From contig NBOG01000001.1 in the NCBI GenBank assembly GCA_002104535.1, positions 280,867 through 344,866 on the forward strand: a stretch of 64,000 nucleotides of DNA. The letters run 5' to 3'. A program made the position numbers and the translations under genes. A model generated the notes under the pieces. The model did no database searches. It saw only the letters and a program-made list of their open reading frames with translations, and was not told the origin of the DNA. Of this stretch, positions 28,342-39,467 are shown piece by piece; positions within the stretch are counted from its first letter, which is position 1, and each line of letters begins with the position of its first letter. Source of the stretch: Cognaticolwellia sediminilitoris. Its GTDB lineage: Bacteria > Pseudomonadota > Gammaproteobacteria > Enterobacterales > Alteromonadaceae.

Positions 28342-30324
28342 TCAAGCGAAGCAACTCTGCACATTTTGCTTAATTTCGGCGTAACGCATATGCTGACAAA
28401 CTCCAAAGTAACTTAATTGCCTGACTTTAGTTCGCGAAAATAACGGTATACTCATACCTGATAAAAACCGACAAATTGTTTCGACAGATATATTTTCCTG
28501 GCTGCTATGAGCTTTCATCTTTGACGTTAGGAAGTGCTGTTGTAACTGTTTAACCGCCAGCGAAATTGTTTCTATACTGACCACTTGATGATTACTGGAG
28601 TAAGGTAAAATTGCCACCTGACCACGACATACTGAGCAGTGGCCACAATTTTGTGGCGCAACTTGGTCGTCGAAGTAATGACACAGTTGTTGAGTTAAGC
28701 AGCGATCACTTTGAAAAAAATCAATCAGCTTACTAATACGTATTATTTCAGCTTGTTCTTTATCAGAGAAATAGTCGAACAGCTTATCAACTAAGTCACT
28801 AGCTTCTAGTGCCGTAGTGTTAACACTAAATACTTCCGTTGCCTTTTTAGTTTCTAATACAATATGTTGCTGTTCAGCTAAATACTCTAACGCTGAAATA
28901 ATTCTTTTTCTTGGTGCTTGATAACGCTCAAACATGAGTTCAAAGTCTGGCTCTCCCCAAACCTTTTTCATTTTTGCACAATTAAATAATTGGCTTAAAA
29001 ACTCATTTCTATCAGCATTAAAGCCGGTAACAATTTGCTCTTTCGGTGTAACAAATTTGAATTTAAAATCAGCAAAGTAAGTAAATTTAGCCGTGATTAC
29101 GCCCAGTAACTCTAATTGAACCAATAATGTTTTCAAGGGTAATTGTTTGATATTACTGGCATTGGACAAACTTAATACTTGCAATTCCCATTGGCCATTT
29201 TGCATCTCACTACGAATATTGCTCAGTACATAATCGATGCTAGTTTTTTCTGGCGTGTCAGCATAAACAAAGTTTTCAACTGTATGAATTCCGTCCAGAT
29301 TGGCTAATGTAAAACAAGCAGCATTACCTCGGTCCCTGCCCGCACGACCAATTTCTTGCGAGTAGTTTTCAATAGACTTTGGTAAATCATAGTGAATAAC
29401 AAAACGAATATCTGATTTATCAATGCCCATGCCAAAAGCGATAGTGGCAACAATAATCGGGGTTTTACCTAGCATGAAGTCTTGCTGAATTTGCTTACGT
29501 TCATCATCCTGAAAGCCAGCATGGTAAGCTTTTGCAGCAAGGCCTTGCTGCTGTAAGAATTGTGCTACCTTTTCCGCACTTTGTTGCAAGGTAACGTAAA
29601 CAATGCCACAACCATGTTGTTGGCGGATAACATCCAACAGTACATTGTTTTTTTCAGCTTCTTCAACAGGCAAAACAGATAAATCCAAATTATTGCGATA
29701 AAAACCAGTTTGAACTATATGTTCTGGTGCAATGGCAAACTTATTCGCCATATCTAGCTTAACTTGTTTCGTTGCCGTCGCGGTCAATAACAACACTAAT
29801 GGAATGTTAAGCTCTTGCCTGTAGCGCGGAAGTTTTAAATAATCAGGACGAAAATTATGCCCCCATTCTGAAATACAATGAGCTTCGTCTACCACCAACA
29901 TCGAGATAGCAACCGACTCAATAAACTGGCGGAAGCGTTCATTTTTAAAACGCTCAACTGACACCATTAATATTTTAATCTTACCCATGCGTACATCACG
30001 AGTAATTTGCTGACTTTGTTCGTAGGATAATGTTGAATCAATACTCGCAGCAGCGATCCCTTTTGCATGCAAAAAAGCTAATTGGTCTTTCATTAACGCC
30101 AATAATGGCGATACCACTATCGTTAAATGTGGCAAATTGCTTGCTGCTAATTGATAACACAAAGACTTACCAGCACCGGTTGGAAAAATAGCTAAGGATG
30201 ATTCGCCTTTAAGTAATTGACTGATGGTTTGCTCTTGCCCAGTTCTAAATTCGTCAAAGCCGAAAGTTTGTTTCAGCAATGAGGTTAATTGAGTGTTTGT
30301 CGTGCAAGATTTATTATCAGTCAT
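28342..30324 (-). CDS. RecQ-family ATP-dependent DNA helicase
   Basis: 3'-5' superfamily 2 helicase. 660 residues. Walker A is PTGAGKS (Lys53); the DEAH box is DEAHCISEWGHNFRPDY (Asp146-His149); then TATATKQ, FAMGIDKSDIR-type motif V (ATIAFGMGIDKSDIRFVIHYD) and motif VI (QEIGRAGRDRG). A zinc-binding RecQ C-terminal region has four cysteines (Cys in DRCLTQQLC and in NCGHCSVC). I see no clear HRDC domain at the end, and the region from about 340 to 540 is longer than in E. coli RecQ. It is therefore probably a second RecQ-type helicase of this lineage rather than the RecQ orthologue, and I give no symbol. Confidence 0.9.
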   Translation of the reverse strand: MTDNKSCTTNTQLTSLLKQTFGFDEFRTGQEQTISQLLKGESSLAIFPTGAGKSLCYQLAASNLPHLTIVVSPLLALMKDQLAFLHAKGIAAASIDSTLSYEQSQQITRDVRMGKIKILMVSVERFKNERFRQFIESVAISMLVVDEAHCISEWGHNFRPDYLKLPRYRQELNIPLVLLLTATATKQVKLDMANKFAIAPEHIVQTGFYRNNLDLSVLPVEEAEKNNVLLDVIRQQHGCGIVYVTLQQSAEKVAQFLQQQGLAAKAYHAGFQDDERKQIQQDFMLGKTPIIVATIAFGMGIDKSDIRFVIHYDLPKSIENYSQEIGRAGRDRGNAACFTLANLDGIHTVENFVYADTPEKTSIDYVLSNIRSEMQNGQWELQVLSLSNASNIKQLPLKTLLVQLELLGVITAKFTYFADFKFKFVTPKEQIVTGFNADRNEFLSQLFNCAKMKKVWGEPDFELMFERYQAPRKRIISALEYLAEQQHIVLETKKATEVFSVNTTALEASDLVDKLFDYFSDKEQAEIIRISKLIDFFQSDRCLTQQLCHYFDDQVAPQNCGHCSVCRGQVAILPYSSNHQVVSIETISLAVKQLQQHFLTSKMKAHSSQENISVETICRFLSGMSIPLFSRTKVRQLSYFGVCQHMRYAEIKQNVQSCFA

Positions 30325-30393
30325 AATTGATTCACATTAATAATCGGCTTGTTTATAAGTTCATAGGATACTTTGTGTGATAATAAAATAGTG

Positions 30394-31905
30394 CTAAGTT
30401 CCACAAAAAGTATGATAGTTTTCATCATCATCGCTCGGTTTATCTTGATAATGCTTGGTTTCATCCAACTGAGTATAAGGTTGTTGTAACACAGTTAAAA
30501 AATCCAGTAACGGTGACAAGTTACCTGTAGTCTGGCAAGTAGCCAATATATGCTCAACATGATGATTTCTTGGGATAACTAGCGGGTTATTTTTTGCCAT
30601 TAACACTTCAGCTGAAATGAGATCTGCGACAACTCTTTCATACCAACGTGTTAACCATGCTTGCCATTTTTCTTGGATTTCTTGCTCAACGATTCCTATT
30701 TCTATAAAAAATTCATTTAATTTAATTTGAGTCAAATGCCCCTTTAGCGTGACAAAAAACTGAGTATAGTCGGCCTTACTTTCTTGCATTAACGCCAGCA
30801 AATCATTGATGAGTTCAACGTCACCTTCAGATAACTCAGTAATGCCAAGTTTATTAGCCATCATTGCAAAATAACCGTACTGAAGATCATTAGCAAACTG
30901 CCTTAACAAAGGTTCAATTTTAGCCATGGCGACCGCTTCATCTTCATCAATAATCGGCAATAAGCAATCAGCAAGCCTGGCCATATTCCACTGCATTATC
31001 TTACTTTGATTACCAAAAGCATAACGGCCGTTTCTATCGATAGAACTGAATACGGTATCGCTATGATAATGATTCATCATGGCACAAGGACCATAATCTA
31101 TAGTTTCGCCTGAAATAGCGCTGTTATCAGTGTTCATCACGCCATGAATAAAACCAACACGTAGCCACGAAACTACCAGCTTAACTTGCTTATTAAGAAT
31201 CGCAGCAAAAAAGTCCACCACTTGCTGGCTATTAAGCGCTATTTCATTAGAATTTTCATCGGATGTTTTGTGTATTTCTATCTCAGGGAAATGACGATTA
31301 ATCGCAAAAACGGTTAGTTTTTTAATAGCTTCAAAGTCTTTTCGTGCGGCAAAATATTGAAAGGTTCCAACACGAATATGGCTAGACGCAATGCGTGTAA
31401 CGACGGCCCCTGGTAATGGTTGTTCCCGATACACAGCTTCACCTGTAACGACTACTGATAAACATCGAGTCGTTGGTACACCTAAGGCATGCATAGCTTC
31501 ACTCATAATAAATTCACGCAGAGCGGGACCAAGCGCACAACGACCGTCACCACTTCTTGAAAAGTTACTTGTACCTGAGCCTTTTAATTGCACATCCCAA
31601 CATTGGCCACTTCTGTCTTTAATATCCCCCAACAAATGCGCTCGGCCATCACCTAACTGATGATTGAAATAGCCAAATTGATGACCAGAATAGGCTTGTG
31701 CGATCGGTTTACTACCGTCGATTAAACGACTACCGGAGAAATATTGCGCAAGTAATTCTGCATCATCTGATAGAGAAAATTCTAGACTTAAGCTCTCTGC
31801 AAGTGGCGAGTTCCATAACAGTAAAACAGGCTCAGAAACTGGCGTAGGGTTTGCCTCTTGGGAAAATGCTTCACCTAATTGATGATAATGATTTGAAAGT
31901 TTCAC
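30394..31905 (-). CDS. selO: Protein adenylyltransferase SelO (YdiU)
   Basis: Pseudokinase-fold enzyme that transfers AMP to Ser, Thr or Tyr of target proteins, in E. coli linked to redox homeostasis. 503 residues. Recognisable segments are [59 protein letters not shown] and [20 protein letters not shown]. The third residue from the C-terminus is Cys501 (FCGT), the position held by selenocysteine in animal SelO. It stands 69 bp upstream of the recQ-type gene and is probably cotranscribed. Confidence 0.95.
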   Translation of the reverse strand: MKLSNHYHQLGEAFSQEANPTPVSEPVLLLWNSPLAESLSLEFSLSDDAELLAQYFSGSRLIDGSKPIAQAYSGHQFGYFNHQLGDGRAHLLGDIKDRSGQCWDVQLKGSGTSNFSRSGDGRCALGPALREFIMSEAMHALGVPTTRCLSVVVTGEAVYREQPLPGAVVTRIASSHIRVGTFQYFAARKDFEAIKKLTVFAINRHFPEIEIHKTSDENSNEIALNSQQVVDFFAAILNKQVKLVVSWLRVGFIHGVMNTDNSAISGETIDYGPCAMMNHYHSDTVFSSIDRNGRYAFGNQSKIMQWNMARLADCLLPIIDEDEAVAMAKIEPLLRQFANDLQYGYFAMMANKLGITELSEGDVELINDLLALMQESKADYTQFFVTLKGHLTQIKLNEFFIEIGIVEQEIQEKWQAWLTRWYERVVADLISAEVLMAKNNPLVIPRNHHVEHILATCQTTGNLSPLLDFLTVLQQPYTQLDETKHYQDKPSDDDENYHTFCGT

Positions 31906-32046
31906 CGCGTTGTTCCTATTTTTGAAATTTTTACTTTGATGCCAACAAAGCTTACTTGCCGCCTATGGATATATCGTAGCATGCCAGCACTGAATGACTT
32001 AGCTTAGAATGGCTTAATCGAGAAAAGCTTGCGCTACAGGTGTTAA

Positions 32047-32082
32047 ATAAAAAAACCTCATTGTCTTTCAACGATGAGGTTT
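32047..32082 (-). terminator. Terminator of the guaBA transcript
   Basis: On the minus strand a hairpin with stem AACCTCATCG / TGATGAGGTT-type arms (32054-32063 with 32073-32082) is followed by a run of seven T. It lies 36 bp after the guaA stop. The opposite side has a short TTTTATT, so it may also stop plus-strand transcripts. Confidence 0.85.
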
Positions 32083-32117
32083 TATTAAAAAATTACGGCT
32101 TAATAATAATTAAACAG

Positions 32118-33695
32118 TTATTCCCACTCGATAGTAGCAGGTGGTTTACCCGAAATATCGTAGACAACGCGAGAAATACCATCAATTTCATTAATAATAC
32201 GGTTAGACACTAAACCTAAGAAATCATACGGTAAATGAGACCAACGCGCAGTCATGAAGTCAATTGTTTCAACACAACGAAGTGACACAACCCAATCATA
32301 CTTACGAGCATCACCCATTACGCCAACAGAGCGCACAGGTAAAAATACAGTAAATGCTTGGCTAACTTTTTTATATAGATCATGCTTGTGTAGTTCTTCG
32401 ATGAAAATATGATCAGCACGACGTAATAGATCAGCGTATTCTTTTTTCACTTCACCAAGAATTCGCACACCTAAACCCGGTCCAGGGAATGGGTGACGGT
32501 AAAGCATGTCGTAAGGTAAACCTAACTCTAAACCGATTTTACGAACTTCATCTTTAAATAACTCACGAAGTGGCTCAACTAATCCTAACTCCATGTGCTC
32601 AGGTAAACCGCCAACATTATGATGAGATTTAATCACATGCGCTTTACCAGTTGCTGAAGCTGCAGACTCAATCACGTCGGGATAAATTGTTCCTTGAGCT
32701 AACCATTTAGCATTCTTAAGCTTACCGGCTTCTTCATCAAAAATTTCAACAAAAACGTTACCAATAATTTTACGCTTTTTCTCAGGATCGTTTTCATCAG
32801 CTAGACGGTCTAAGAAGCGGTTTTCTGCATTAACATGAATGATGTTTAAGCCAAAGTGATCGCCGAACATATCCATAACTTGTTGACCTTCATTTAAACG
32901 AAGCAAGCCGTTATCAACAAAAACACAAGTTAACTTATCACCAATAGCGCGATGTAAAAGCATAGCAACCACTGATGAATCAACGCCACCTGATAAGCCA
33001 AGCACGACTTCATCATCACCTACTTGCACTTTCATTTTTTCAATCGCGTCTTCAATAATAGAAGCGGGAGTCCAGAGTTTTTCACATTGACAAATATCAA
33101 TGACAAAATGCTCTAATATACGCAGGCCTTGTTTTGTGTGGGTAACTTCTGGATGGAACTGAACACCGTAGAATTGCTTTTCTTCATTAGCCATTGCAGC
33201 GTATTTACAACTTGGCGTTTGTGCAACAGTGATAAAGCCATCAGGAATTGCTGATACTTTATCGCCGTGACTCATCCACACATCTAATAACGCATTACCG
33301 TTAGCGCTAACGTTATCTTCGATAGCATTAAAGAGTGCAGATTTCGCAATAACTTCTACAGATGCATAACCAAACTCTTTATGTTCAGAGCCTTCAACGC
33401 CACCACCTAATTGCTCGGCCATGGTTTGCATACCGTAACAAATACCTAAAACTGGCACACCAGCAGCAAAAACGTATTCAGGTGCTCGTGGCGACCCATG
33501 TTCAGTAACAGACTCTGGACCACCCGCTAAGATAATACCTGTTGGGTTAAAGCCTTGAATTTGCTCTTGTGTAACGTCCCATGCCCAAAGCTCACAGTAA
33601 ACGCCAATTTCACGCACGCGACGCGCAATTAGCTGAGTATATTGTGAACCAAAATCTAGAATTAGTATGCGGTGATCATGAATGTCTTTGCTCAT
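32118..33695 (-). CDS. guaA: GMP synthase (glutamine-hydrolysing)
   Basis: Converts XMP to GMP with ATP and glutamine. The frame opens at 33722, but ATG 33695 has AGGA eight bases upstream and starts [18 protein letters not shown], giving 525 residues, the E. coli length. Class I amidotransferase domain: Cys86 ([15 protein letters not shown]) with HPE in [11 protein letters not shown] pyrophosphatase domain: P-loop [14 protein letters not shown]-terminal dimerisation domain ends in PPATIEWE. It follows guaB with 210 bp between, an interval filled by two inverted repeats. Confidence 0.98.
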   Translation of the reverse strand: MSKDIHDHRILILDFGSQYTQLIARRVREIGVYCELWAWDVTQEQIQGFNPTGIILAGGPESVTEHGSPRAPEYVFAAGVPVLGICYGMQTMAEQLGGGVEGSEHKEFGYASVEVIAKSALFNAIEDNVSANGNALLDVWMSHGDKVSAIPDGFITVAQTPSCKYAAMANEEKQFYGVQFHPEVTHTKQGLRILEHFVIDICQCEKLWTPASIIEDAIEKMKVQVGDDEVVLGLSGGVDSSVVAMLLHRAIGDKLTCVFVDNGLLRLNEGQQVMDMFGDHFGLNIIHVNAENRFLDRLADENDPEKKRKIIGNVFVEIFDEEAGKLKNAKWLAQGTIYPDVIESAASATGKAHVIKSHHNVGGLPEHMELGLVEPLRELFKDEVRKIGLELGLPYDMLYRHPFPGPGLGVRILGEVKKEYADLLRRADHIFIEELHKHDLYKKVSQAFTVFLPVRSVGVMGDARKYDWVVSLRCVETIDFMTARWSHLPYDFLGLVSNRIINEIDGISRVVYDISGKPPATIEWE

Positions 33696-33742
33696 GGTTG
33701 TTTTCCTACTTTTTACCAACAATGGTATTGTTTATAAATAAC

Positions 33743-33775
33743 AACACCCTGCACTTAAAGTGAGTACAGGGTGTT
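33743..33775 (-). terminator. Hairpin in the guaB-guaA interval
   Basis: AACACCCTG (33743-33751) pairs with CAGGGTGTT (33767-33775); the loop contains a small palindrome CACTTAAAGTG. On the minus strand GTTATTTAT follows, only moderately T-rich. It could be a leaky terminator or a processing site that sets different guaB and guaA levels. Confidence 0.5.
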
Positions 33776-33813
33776 TGAATTTTCAATCTTTTTAGCAGCA
33801 TTCAGTTGTGAAT

Positions 33814-33892
33814 ATTTTAGCTCTACTTCAAGGCGCTATCGCGGAGTTGACGCTAGTCAATGAGCACTGCAACGCCGAAGTTGAGCTAAAAT
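33814..33892. repeat. 79-bp imperfect inverted repeat between guaB and guaA
   Basis: Arms ATTTTAGCTCTACTTC... (33814-33835) and its near reverse complement (33873-33892, ...GAAGTTGAGCTAAAAT) enclose a smaller perfect palindrome TTGACGCTAGTCAA (33847-33860). The nested layout, about 80 bp, is that of a non-coding interspersed repeat (ERIC/MITE-like); whether it is repeated elsewhere in the genome cannot be seen here. Confidence 0.65.
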
Positions 33893-33905
33893 AGCGCAAC
33901 CCAAT

Positions 33906-35378
33906 TTAGCCCATTCGATAGTTCGGCGCTTCTTTAGTGATAGTAACGTCATGCACATGCGACTCACCCATCCCGGCAGAAGTAATCTTCATAAATTCAG
34001 GCTTTGTTCGCATAATCTCGATAGTTGCTGAGCCCGTTAAGCCCATAGATGAGCGTAAACCGCCCATTTGTTGATGAATGATAGCCGCAACAGGACCTTT
34101 ATAAGCAACTCGACCTTCGATTCCTTCAGGTACTAACTTATCGGCTTCACCATCTGATTTTTGGAAATAGCGGTCACTTGAGCCTTCTTTTTGACTCATG
34201 GCGCCTAATGAGCCCATGCCGCGATAAGATTTATAATAACGACCTTGATACAGCTCTACTTCACCAGGTGCTTCTTCAGTACCGGCAAACATGCTACCAA
34301 CCATCACACAATGCGCACCGGCAACTAATGCCTTTGCGATGTCGCCAGAAAAGCGAATACCGCCATCGGCAATTACTGGAATACCAGTACCTTTCAATGC
34401 TTCAACTGCATTTGAAATAGCGGTTAACTGTGGTACCCCAACACCGGTTACAATTCGAGTTGTACAAATTGAACCTGGGCCGATACCTACTTTAACAGCG
34501 TCAACGCCAACATCAGCTAATGCTTTAGCACCCGCGCCAGTAGCAACATTACCCGCTATAATTTGCAAATCAGGATATTTAGCGCGAGTTTCAGCAACGC
34601 GATCAATAACACCTTGCGAATGACCATGCGAGGTATCAATTAATAAAACATCAACACCAGCAGCCACTAATGCGTCGATACGTTCATCAGTTCCAGCACC
34701 AACACCTACAGCAGCGCCAACACGTAATCGACCTAATTCATCTTTACAGGCATTAGGTTTGCTTTCAGCTTTTTGGTAATCTTTAACGGTGATCAAACCT
34801 TTAAGGGTAAAAGCGTCATCAACCATCAATATTTTTTCAATACGATGTTCATGCATCAAAGACAAGATCTCTTCACGAGAAGCTCCTTCTTTGACTGTCA
34901 CTAATTTACCTTTTTTGGTCATCAAAGCGGAGACTGGCTTGGTGAGGTCGGTTTCAAAACGTAAATCACGACCGGTAATAATACCGACTAATTTATTTTT
35001 ATCATCAACAACAGGAAAACCTGAAAAGCCTAGTTCATCAGCTAAACGCATAGTATCTAAGATACTTGCAGATGGACTAACCGTTACAGGATCGGAAACA
35101 ATACCACTTTCAAATTTCTTAACTTGCGAAACATTTTTGGCTTGTTCAGCGATGGTCATGTTTTTATGAATAAAACCTAAACCACCTTCTTGAGCTAAAG
35201 TGATAGCTAAACGTGCTTCGGTTACTGTGTCCATAGACGCAGAAATCATAGGTACATTTAGATTGATCTTTCGAGTTAACTTAGTTTTTAAATCGGCAGT
35301 ATGTGGTAGTACCGTAGAATGGGCAGGTACCAGTAAAACATCGTCAAAGGTTAGTGCTTCTTGAGCAATTCTTAGCAT
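33906..35378 (-). CDS. guaB: Inosine-5'-monophosphate dehydrogenase
   Basis: NAD-dependent oxidation of IMP to XMP, the committed step to GMP. 490 residues. The barrel is interrupted by two CBS domains at about 95-205 ([31 protein letters not shown]). The catalytic loop is [15 protein letters not shown] with Cys305, as in E. coli, and the flap carries [18 protein letters not shown]. First gene of guaBA, divergent from xseA as in enterobacteria. Confidence 0.98.
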   Translation of the reverse strand: MLRIAQEALTFDDVLLVPAHSTVLPHTADLKTKLTRKINLNVPMISASMDTVTEARLAITLAQEGGLGFIHKNMTIAEQAKNVSQVKKFESGIVSDPVTVSPSASILDTMRLADELGFSGFPVVDDKNKLVGIITGRDLRFETDLTKPVSALMTKKGKLVTVKEGASREEILSLMHEHRIEKILMVDDAFTLKGLITVKDYQKAESKPNACKDELGRLRVGAAVGVGAGTDERIDALVAAGVDVLLIDTSHGHSQGVIDRVAETRAKYPDLQIIAGNVATGAGAKALADVGVDAVKVGIGPGSICTTRIVTGVGVPQLTAISNAVEALKGTGIPVIADGGIRFSGDIAKALVAGAHCVMVGSMFAGTEEAPGEVELYQGRYYKSYRGMGSLGAMSQKEGSSDRYFQKSDGEADKLVPEGIEGRVAYKGPVAAIIHQQMGGLRSSMGLTGSATIEIMRTKPEFMKITSAGMGESHVHDVTITKEAPNYRMG

Positions 35379-35567
35379 CGCAACATCTCTCTAAAATGAG
35401 TGGTTAGGGAGGAAATATTGCGGCAGAATTTTAACCGTTTTCGTTACTAAGGTAAACTTAAAATTGCAATAAAGCGAAAATAAACTGTCGATTAGGCTCT
35501 AAACAAATATATAATACCAAGCAACTCTGCATTTATTCGTACTAACAATAAAAAAAGTAAAGCATTT

Positions 35568-36905
35568 ATGTCGCAACAGCATATTCTACAAGTAAGTGAA
35601 CTGACCAAAAAAGTACGTTTTATCTTAGAAAGTGAGTTAAATTCTGTCTGGTTATGTGGAGAAATATCTAATTTTATCGCGGCAAGCTCTGGGCACTGGT
35701 ATTTATCGTTAAAAGATCAAAAATCACAAGTACGCTGTGCGATGTTCAAAGGCAATAATCGTCGGGTTAGGATAGCACCACAAAACGGCCAACAAGTACT
35801 AGTGCGTGCTAAGGTGTCATTATATGAGCCACGCGGTGACTTTCAATTAATCATTGAGCAAATGGAGCCTGCAGGTGAAGGATTGTTGCGTCAACAATAT
35901 CAATTATTAAAAGACAAACTGCAGCAAGAAGGCTTATTTGAGCTTTATCATAAGCAAACTATTCCTAAAGCTATTCAAACTGTTGGCATTGTCACATCGC
36001 CAACCGGTGCGGCCGTTAAAGACATAATCACCGTATTAAAAAGAAGAAATCCATTATTAAACGTAATAATTTACCCAGCGCTAGTCCAAGGCGAACAAGC
36101 GAAATATGACATTGCTCAAGCCATTGCCCTTGCTAACCAACGCAATGAAGTTGACATTTTGATCATTGGCCGTGGTGGAGGCTCATTAGAAGATTTATGG
36201 GCGTTTAATGAAGAAATTGTCGCGCGTGCTATTTTCCAGTCTGCATTGCCGACAATTAGTGCGGTAGGCCATGAGGTTGACACGACATTATCTGATTACG
36301 CTGCGGATTTGCGCGCCCCTACACCATCTGCAGCTGCTGAGATAGTTTCTATAGCACTTGATGATCGGCTCAACAAAATGTTTGAATTAGTGAATCGCGG
36401 ACATCAGGCAATAAAACAACAACTTCACCGTGCTACGCATTTATCAGAAAATTTGAACCATAGATTAAATCAAGTTCACCCTGAACAGCAATTACAAAAC
36501 AAACAACAAAAATCTGATGAATTAACCATTCGCATGCAGCGATTAATCATCAAAGCATTCCAGCAATACAAACATAAGCCTTTGTATCTCGAACAACGCT
36601 TAATAAACTCATCGCCTTTGAATTTAATAAAGCAAAAACAGCAACACGTATCCCAACTGCAATCAAAGCTGATTAATGCCCAACAACGGTTATTAATCAA
36701 TAAAGGTGAAAAGTTCGCCCAACAATGTGAACAACTCCATCTGGTAAGTCCATTAGCTACTATTGCTCGCGGTTACAGCATCACACGGACTCAACATGGG
36801 AAAGTACTAAAAAGTATTAATGAACTGAAAAAAATGGATGTGATCAGTGTGGAGGTTTCAGATGGTATTATCGATGCGCAAGTGGTCGCCACAAAAGAAA
36901 ATTAA
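35568..36905 (+). CDS. xseA: Exodeoxyribonuclease VII large subunit
   Basis: Large subunit of the single-strand-specific exonuclease VII. 445 residues. N-terminal OB fold (VRFILESELNSVWLCGEISNF; GHWYLSLKDQKSQVRC), then the catalytic region with VGIVTSPTGAAVKDIITVLKRR, IGRGGGSLEDLWAFN and ISAVGHEVDTTLSDYAADLR, and a long coiled-coil stretch (about 260-395) rich in Gln and Leu. The small subunit gene xseB is elsewhere. A TATAAT at 35510-35515, 53 bp before the start, is a possible -10. Its end overlaps the convergent PilZ gene by 4 bp. Confidence 0.97.
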   Translation: MSQQHILQVSELTKKVRFILESELNSVWLCGEISNFIAASSGHWYLSLKDQKSQVRCAMFKGNNRRVRIAPQNGQQVLVRAKVSLYEPRGDFQLIIEQMEPAGEGLLRQQYQLLKDKLQQEGLFELYHKQTIPKAIQTVGIVTSPTGAAVKDIITVLKRRNPLLNVIIYPALVQGEQAKYDIAQAIALANQRNEVDILIIGRGGGSLEDLWAFNEEIVARAIFQSALPTISAVGHEVDTTLSDYAADLRAPTPSAAAEIVSIALDDRLNKMFELVNRGHQAIKQQLHRATHLSENLNHRLNQVHPEQQLQNKQQKSDELTIRMQRLIIKAFQQYKHKPLYLEQRLINSSPLNLIKQKQQHVSQLQSKLINAQQRLLINKGEKFAQQCEQLHLVSPLATIARGYSITRTQHGKVLKSINELKKMDVISVEVSDGIIDAQVVATKEN

Positions 36906-37585
36906 CCTGGTAACATTACTGCCTGTTGTAAGAGCTTAGTCACTTCTAGTTTACTTGACTCATCAAATTTAACACCGAGCATGACGCCGTCTGATTGCAC
37001 TCTACTATTACAAACTTCAGCTTTGAGTTTGATATTGGTTAGCCCTTGGAAGTCTTCGATAACAATGTCGATAGGGCTATCATCAGCAAAAGTTAGTTTT
37101 TCACCATTATTAATCATCAGCTGACAACCAGAAACCGATATATCTGATATCACTGTTGCCCAATTCTCATCTTTAATTTTAATATTGGCTTTAATATAAG
37201 TTTCAATACGCATCGATGAACGCAAGTTTTGTAAACTGACTTCACGGGGAAACTCAAGGACAATAATCCGCGATGGTATTTGTATTGTTTGTTTAACATT
37301 AGAGACAAAAGCAACAACGGCACCTTCATGACCTTCGATTAATCCACGAACTGTCACGCCTAAACCTTCAACAATATATTGTGAAAAATTACCGAGTTTT
37401 GAACTTTCAGGGTATTGAACTAAAACGTAGTTTTTTGGTAAGTAACCTATAAAAGTCGAGCGAAATTTACCTCGCTGACCCGCAGGTGTCGACATGTCTA
37501 GTGTCACCACAGCGCCGTGATGTAACAAGGTTAGATTGCGGTTTAAACGGGAAGCCCCTTCTTTTTTCATCGATTTATCAGACAT
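36902..37585 (-). CDS. PilZ-domain cyclic-di-GMP-binding protein
   Basis: 227 residues with two beta-rich domains. The N-terminal one (about 20-115) resembles the YcgR/PilZN flagellar-brake domain; the C-terminal one is PilZ. The c-di-GMP-binding residues are intact: R-x-x-x-R at Arg122-Arg126 (LRSSMR) and D-x-S-x-x-G at 148-153 (DISVSG). It probably acts as a c-di-GMP receptor; whether it brakes flagella or acts elsewhere is not shown. It stands alone between xseA and der. The partial diguanylate cyclase at the window end is a potential source of its ligand only in a general sense. Confidence 0.88.
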   Translation of the reverse strand: MSDKSMKKEGASRLNRNLTLLHHGAVVTLDMSTPAGQRGKFRSTFIGYLPKNYVLVQYPESSKLGNFSQYIVEGLGVTVRGLIEGHEGAVVAFVSNVKQTIQIPSRIIVLEFPREVSLQNLRSSMRIETYIKANIKIKDENWATVISDISVSGCQLMINNGEKLTFADDSPIDIVIEDFQGLTNIKLKAEVCNSRVQSDGVMLGVKFDESSKLEVTKLLQQAVMLPG

Positions 37586-37782
37586 AGATTTCCAAAAGGC
37601 TCCATCTAAACGAAATTTATATTATTAATCAAAATAATATAATTAAATAAGTTACTTAGCAATTTAACATTAGCGGAACATTGTATTTAAAGCAATATTC
37701 TAAACTGTTATTTAAGCCAAATTATTAAGAAAAACGGCTGTATCTATTATCAGCCGACTTCCTTAATATATAACTTTACTAC

Positions 37783-39258
37783 CTAATCTTTTTTATACCC
37801 TTGCGTTGCACGGGCCATTTTCTTTTGCTCAGTATAAGTGAGCTTTTTCTTACCAGCGAAAGGATTAGAGGTTTCCCTAAATTCTATTCTTATAGGTGTA
37901 CCCATAATTTTTAATGATTTACGATAGTAGTTCATTAAATAACGCTTATATGAAATAGGCAGGTTCTTTGCCAAGTTGCCATGGATGACAATAATTGGCG
38001 GGTTATAACCACCCGCATGGGCATACTTCAACTTGATCCGACGACCTTGATGCATCGGCGGTTGATGATCAAATACCGCCATATCCAAAATTTTGGTTAC
38101 CATTGAAGTTGAAATACGTTTAGTTGCTGAAACAAAGGCTTCTTCAACGGATTCATATAAATGCCCAACACCTGTACCATGTAAAGCAGAGATAAAATGA
38201 ACACGAGCAAAGTCAATAAAACCTAAACGGCGATCAAGCTCAGACTTAATTCTATCTTTAACGTGATCATCTAAACCATCCCATTTATTGACGGCTAATA
38301 CTAACGATCGACCTGCTTCAAGTATAAAGCCAAGTAGACTCAAATCTTGATCGCTAATGCCTTCTTGAGCATCGATAATCAATAAGCAAACATTCGCATC
38401 TTCAATAGCACGTAAGGTTTTTATAACTGAAAATTTCTCAACGATATCAGTCACATTTTTACGACGGCGAATACCAGCAGTATCAATTAAAGTATAAGGA
38501 CGGCCATTATGCTCCATAGGAATATAGACACTGTCACGAGTAGTCCCTGGCATGTCATAAACGACAACTCTGTCTTCACCTAATATACGATTAGTTAAAG
38601 TCGATTTACCAACATTAGGTTTACCAATAATCGCTAATTTAATCGTGTCAGTTTCTTCAGGTGCTTCATCTATATTCTTTTTATCTAAAGCTTCATCACT
38701 AATATTTTCGTCAAATTCGCCATCAAATTCATCGTTTTCCTGTGCTTCAGGACGGCCAAGTTCTTCAATGTGTGGTGTTAACGCTAATGTTAATAGTTGT
38801 GTGACACCACGACCATGAGCTGCCGCGATTTGATGTACTGTGTCACCTAAACCAAGAGAATAAAAGTCGGCCACAGCTGAATCGGCATCTATACCATCCA
38901 CTTTATTAGCGACTAAGAATACTTTTTTATCTTGTTTACGTAAGTGGCTAGCAATACCTTGATCGGCAGATGTTAGACCCGCTCTAGCATCAACCATAAA
39001 TAGCACAGCATCTGCTTCATCAATCGCAATCAATGATTGCTCAGCCATTAGTGCATCGATACCTTTTTCATCACCTTCAATACCACCAGTATCAATAACA
39101 ATAAAAGGGTGCTCTTCAACTTCGGCTTTACCGTATTGACGATCACGTGTTAAGCCTGGGTAATCCGCAACTAAGGCATCTCGACTGCGTGTTAATCTAT
39201 TAAATAATGTTGATTTACCGACATTAGGTCGTCCAACAAGTGCTACTACAGGAAGCAT
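37783..39258 (-). CDS. der: Ribosome-assembly GTPase Der (EngA)
   Basis: Essential GTPase for 50S assembly with two tandem G domains. ATG 39258 is preceded by GAGGTGAG and starts [16 protein letters not shown] as in E. coli; an upstream in-frame start at 39285 is less likely. 491 residues: G domain 1 ([23 protein letters not shown]), an acidic linker, G domain 2 ([27 protein letters not shown]) and a KH-like C-terminal domain. Last gene of the rlmN-to-der operon, separated from bamB by 209 bp holding a large hairpin. Confidence 0.98.
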   Translation of the reverse strand: MLPVVALVGRPNVGKSTLFNRLTRSRDALVADYPGLTRDRQYGKAEVEEHPFIVIDTGGIEGDEKGIDALMAEQSLIAIDEADAVLFMVDARAGLTSADQGIASHLRKQDKKVFLVANKVDGIDADSAVADFYSLGLGDTVHQIAAAHGRGVTQLLTLALTPHIEELGRPEAQENDEFDGEFDENISDEALDKKNIDEAPEETDTIKLAIIGKPNVGKSTLTNRILGEDRVVVYDMPGTTRDSVYIPMEHNGRPYTLIDTAGIRRRKNVTDIVEKFSVIKTLRAIEDANVCLLIIDAQEGISDQDLSLLGFILEAGRSLVLAVNKWDGLDDHVKDRIKSELDRRLGFIDFARVHFISALHGTGVGHLYESVEEAFVSATKRISTSMVTKILDMAVFDHQPPMHQGRRIKLKYAHAGGYNPPIIVIHGNLAKNLPISYKRYLMNYYRKSLKIMGTPIRIEFRETSNPFAGKKKLTYTEQKKMARATQGYKKD

Positions 39259-39321
39259 GCTCACCTCAAATTTCTTTTTAAACACCAGATAATAATTATT
39301 ATAAGGGTTTTATTAATAAAC

Positions 39322-39409
39322 AACGGCTCCAGTGCTTTAATGCCCACTTGATTAAGTTACCTCTCATTAAGTGAGAGCTCATTCAACTGGGTATTACACT
39401 GGAGCCGTT
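39322..39409. repeat. 88-bp nested inverted repeat between bamB and der
   Basis: Perfect 13-base outer arms AACGGCTCCAGTG (39322-39334) and CACTGGAGCCGTT (39397-39409), extended inward by a near-match (ATGCCCA with TGGGTAT). A second hairpin CTCTCA-TTAAG-TGAGAG (39361-39377) sits in the middle. On the plus strand TTATAA follows; on the minus strand GTTTATTAATAAAA. It may act as a partial terminator between bamB and der or be a mobile non-coding repeat. Confidence 0.75.
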
Positions 39410-39467
39410 TATAATGTTAGTCTAAAAATTCCACTAGCCTATAATTATTACTAAGCTAGTCAAATAA

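Noticed and set aside
34291-35169. Two antisense frames (110 and 126 codons) inside guaB
   Set aside because: Shadow frames of a highly conserved gene with Thr/Pro/Ser-rich composition typical of antisense translation.
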